Translations under genes and position numbers: made by a program | Part shown: positions 5,311 to 6,237 of the stretch, piece by piece | Layout: every line of letters starts with the position of its first letter | How positions within the stretch are numbered: the first letter of the stretch is position 1 | Assembly (NCBI GenBank): GCA_005881295.1 | Contig: VBHS01000211.1 | Span: 1-6,237 of the forward strand | Length of the DNA: 6,237 nucleotides | Direction of reading: 5' to 3' | From: Chloroflexota bacterium | GTDB lineage: Bacteria; Chloroflexota; Ktedonobacteria; Ktedonobacterales; Ktedonobacteraceae | The notes under the pieces: generated by a model | The model's input: only the letters and a program-made list of their open reading frames with translations | Database searches by the model: none | What the model was told of the DNA's origin: nothing

Positions 5311-5685
5311 CTATTCTCTATAACGACCTTGGTAATAACGGCGGCGGGGACGCCACGTCCGGTAGGTCAACATGTGCCAGAGCGCTACCAGTATAATTGC
5401 ACCAATCAACGCCCTGAGGATGGGGACGCCAGCAACCGTGATATCACCAACACCAGTCAGAACAATGACCTGTGTCATCAACCAGACACCTATAAGGCCA
5501 GCGACGATCGCGCCGAAGATTCCAAACGGGAGCCTCCAGCCAACGAGGAATTCGGCAACAAGTCCGACAACCGCCCCAACGATCAGGTACACGATGAAAT
5601 TGCTACTAAAAGTCCAGGCATTATTGCCAAACCTGATAGTGATGCCATCCGCGAGGACAGTACTGTGAATGATGAAATGGAGCAT
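5311..5685 (-). CDS. GlsB/YeaQ/YmgE-family small membrane protein (transglycosylase-associated family)
   Basis: This 124-residue protein has three hydrophobic helices at about 30-48 (FIVYLIVGAVVGLVAEFLVG), 54-76 (FGIFGAIVAGLIGVWLM) and 86-106 (GVPILRALIGAIILVALWHM). The spaced glycines G37, G41 and G49 and the GxxGAIVAGLIG stretch match the transglycosylase-associated (GlsB) family, inner-membrane proteins often linked to stress responses. Catalysis has not been established for the family. The start is secure: AAGGAG lies six bases before the ATG. It is longer than the usual 80-90 residues because of a 28-residue N-terminal extension and a strongly basic C-terminal tail (RTWRPRRRYYQGRYRE). 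It is convergent with the Cache sensor gene and 106 bases downstream of the sigma-like gene entering from the right, on the same strand. Co-transcription is possible but not shown. Confidence 0.85.
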   Translation of the reverse strand: MLHFIIHSTVLADGITIRFGNNAWTFSSNFIVYLIVGAVVGLVAEFLVGWRLPFGIFGAIVAGLIGVWLMTQVIVLTGVGDITVAGVPILRALIGAIILVALWHMLTYRTWRPRRRYYQGRYRE

Positions 5686-5691
5686 GCGCTT

Positions 5692-5697
5692 CTCCTT
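5692..5697 (-). promoter_or_regulatory. Strong Shine-Dalgarno site of the GlsB-like gene
   Basis: AAGGAG on the minus strand lies six bases before the ATG at 5685-5683. It fixes the start, including the unusual N-terminal extension. I see no clear promoter in the 106 bases upstream. Confidence 0.7.
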
Positions 5698-5791
5698 TGA
5701 GACATTAAGTAGGAAAAAAGCTGAGTTTGCTATAAAAGTAGAACGGACAATCCAGCTCTTTTGTCACTCATGCATCATATTCATCATGACC

Positions 5792-6237
5792 TCATCGAAC
5801 TCCCTGGACCATGGTGGGCCGCCAACGAAGTTGATCAACATTGTGGAGCAATCGCTCCAGAATCTTGCAGCGCAGGCGGTAGACTTCCTGTATGTCAGGA
5901 AACTCCTGAGAACAGAAACGGACAATCTCCCTGGGCTCGAGCCCACCGTGGAAGAGCAAGTAGGCCACCCTTTGCTCCCGCGTGTCAGGCAGCATCGTTT
6001 GTAAGATCTCCCGGATCTCGCTGCTGTTGGTCGTGTCTCGCATGTGTGGTTCTTCTGGCGCTTCTGGTTCCGGCAATGAGACCTCTCTTGGCCGCGCAAC
6101 CGTCCGCAGCATATCCACGATGACCCCATTCAGACTCGCACGCAGGTACCGCAACGTGCCAGCGAGAGTACTGAATTCCACGTGTTGGGTCAACGCGGTC
6201 GCCTGCCAGAAGCGCTCAAATGTCTGAGCAATATAGT
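5792..6237 (-). CDS. Sigma-70-family-like factor, C-terminal part (5' end beyond the right edge)
   Basis: The frame is open from the right edge to TGA at 5794-5792, giving 147 residues, so the start lies outside the window. It parallels the sigma-like protein encoded at 2709-1927. YIAQTFERFWQAT then STLAGTLRYLRASLNGVIVD corresponds to that protein's AFAKFSQA then SLAAILKYLKMCVHSVVADE (region 2). A Pro/Glu-rich linker (PEPEAPEEP) follows. Then EIREILQTMLPDTREQRVAY, LEPREIV, FPDIQEVYRLRCKILERLLHN corresponds to its region 4. FP, the VYR triplet and LERL are shared. Overall identity looks low, so these are diverged paralogs rather than a recent duplication. A TTG at 6193 could be mistaken for a start, but the coding pattern plainly continues upstream of it. 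Transcriptional function is inferred from the family. Confidence 0.75.
   Translation of the reverse strand, partial: YIAQTFERFWQATALTQHVEFSTLAGTLRYLRASLNGVIVDMLRTVARPREVSLPEPEAPEEPHMRDTTNSSEIREILQTMLPDTREQRVAYLLFHGGLEPREIVRFCSQEFPDIQEVYRLRCKILERLLHNVDQLRWRPTMVQGVR

Noticed and set aside
5329..5700. Long plus-strand frames opposite the GlsB-like gene
   Set aside because: The minus-strand gene has three membrane helices, family glycine motifs and a strong ribosome binding site. The plus frames give Asn/Asp/Thr-rich sequence with no family features.
5761..6129. Plus- and minus-strand frames overlapping the right-edge sigma-like gene
   Set aside because: They show no motifs, whereas the chosen frame aligns with the other sigma-like protein and continues open to the window edge.

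Overview
The window looks like accessory or regulatory DNA from a Chloroflexota bacterium, most likely of the Ktedonobacteria type. This is inferred from gene style, not from a marker gene. The clues are two divergent sigma-70-like factors within 6 kb, a soluble double zinc-finger anti-sigma-like protein ending in a carboxypeptidase-regulatory-like beta domain, a TPR protein beside them, and a Cache-domain membrane sensor without a standard output domain. Base composition is mixed, with coding GC near 50% and clearly AT-rich intergenic DNA.

Layout. The left part (1-2709) is a minus-strand cluster. In transcription order it holds a sigma-70-like factor (2709-1927), a tandem zf-HC2 protein (1539-697), and a TPR protein that runs off the left edge (480-1). 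The spacers of 387 and 216 bases mean the three may be separate transcripts of one functional module. The middle (2710-3417) is a long divergent intergenic region. It carries a good extended -10 promoter for the sigma gene, a plausible promoter facing right, several inverted repeats including an imperfect 96-nt hairpin, and an unusual start region for the first plus-strand gene. The plus-strand unit (about 3120-5170) encodes a small winged-helix-like protein and, 25 bases later, a 500-residue two-TM Cache sensor. After the sensor's stop codon its frame stays open for 41 more protein-like codons. The right part (5311-6237) is again minus strand: a GlsB/YeaQ/YmgE-type small membrane protein, and the 3' end of a second sigma-like gene that enters from the right edge.

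How the genes could work together. The left cluster resembles a sigma factor, zinc-finger regulator and TPR effector (or scaffold) module. The zf-HC2 protein would bind the sigma factor in the cytoplasm, since it has no membrane segment. The TPR protein would be the target, or an effector that may carry a C-terminal CHAT protease domain outside the window. The plus-strand pair looks like a separate signalling unit in which the Cache domain senses a small extracellular ligand. No RNA gene, CRISPR array or insertion sequence was recognised, and no convincing intrinsic terminator was found.
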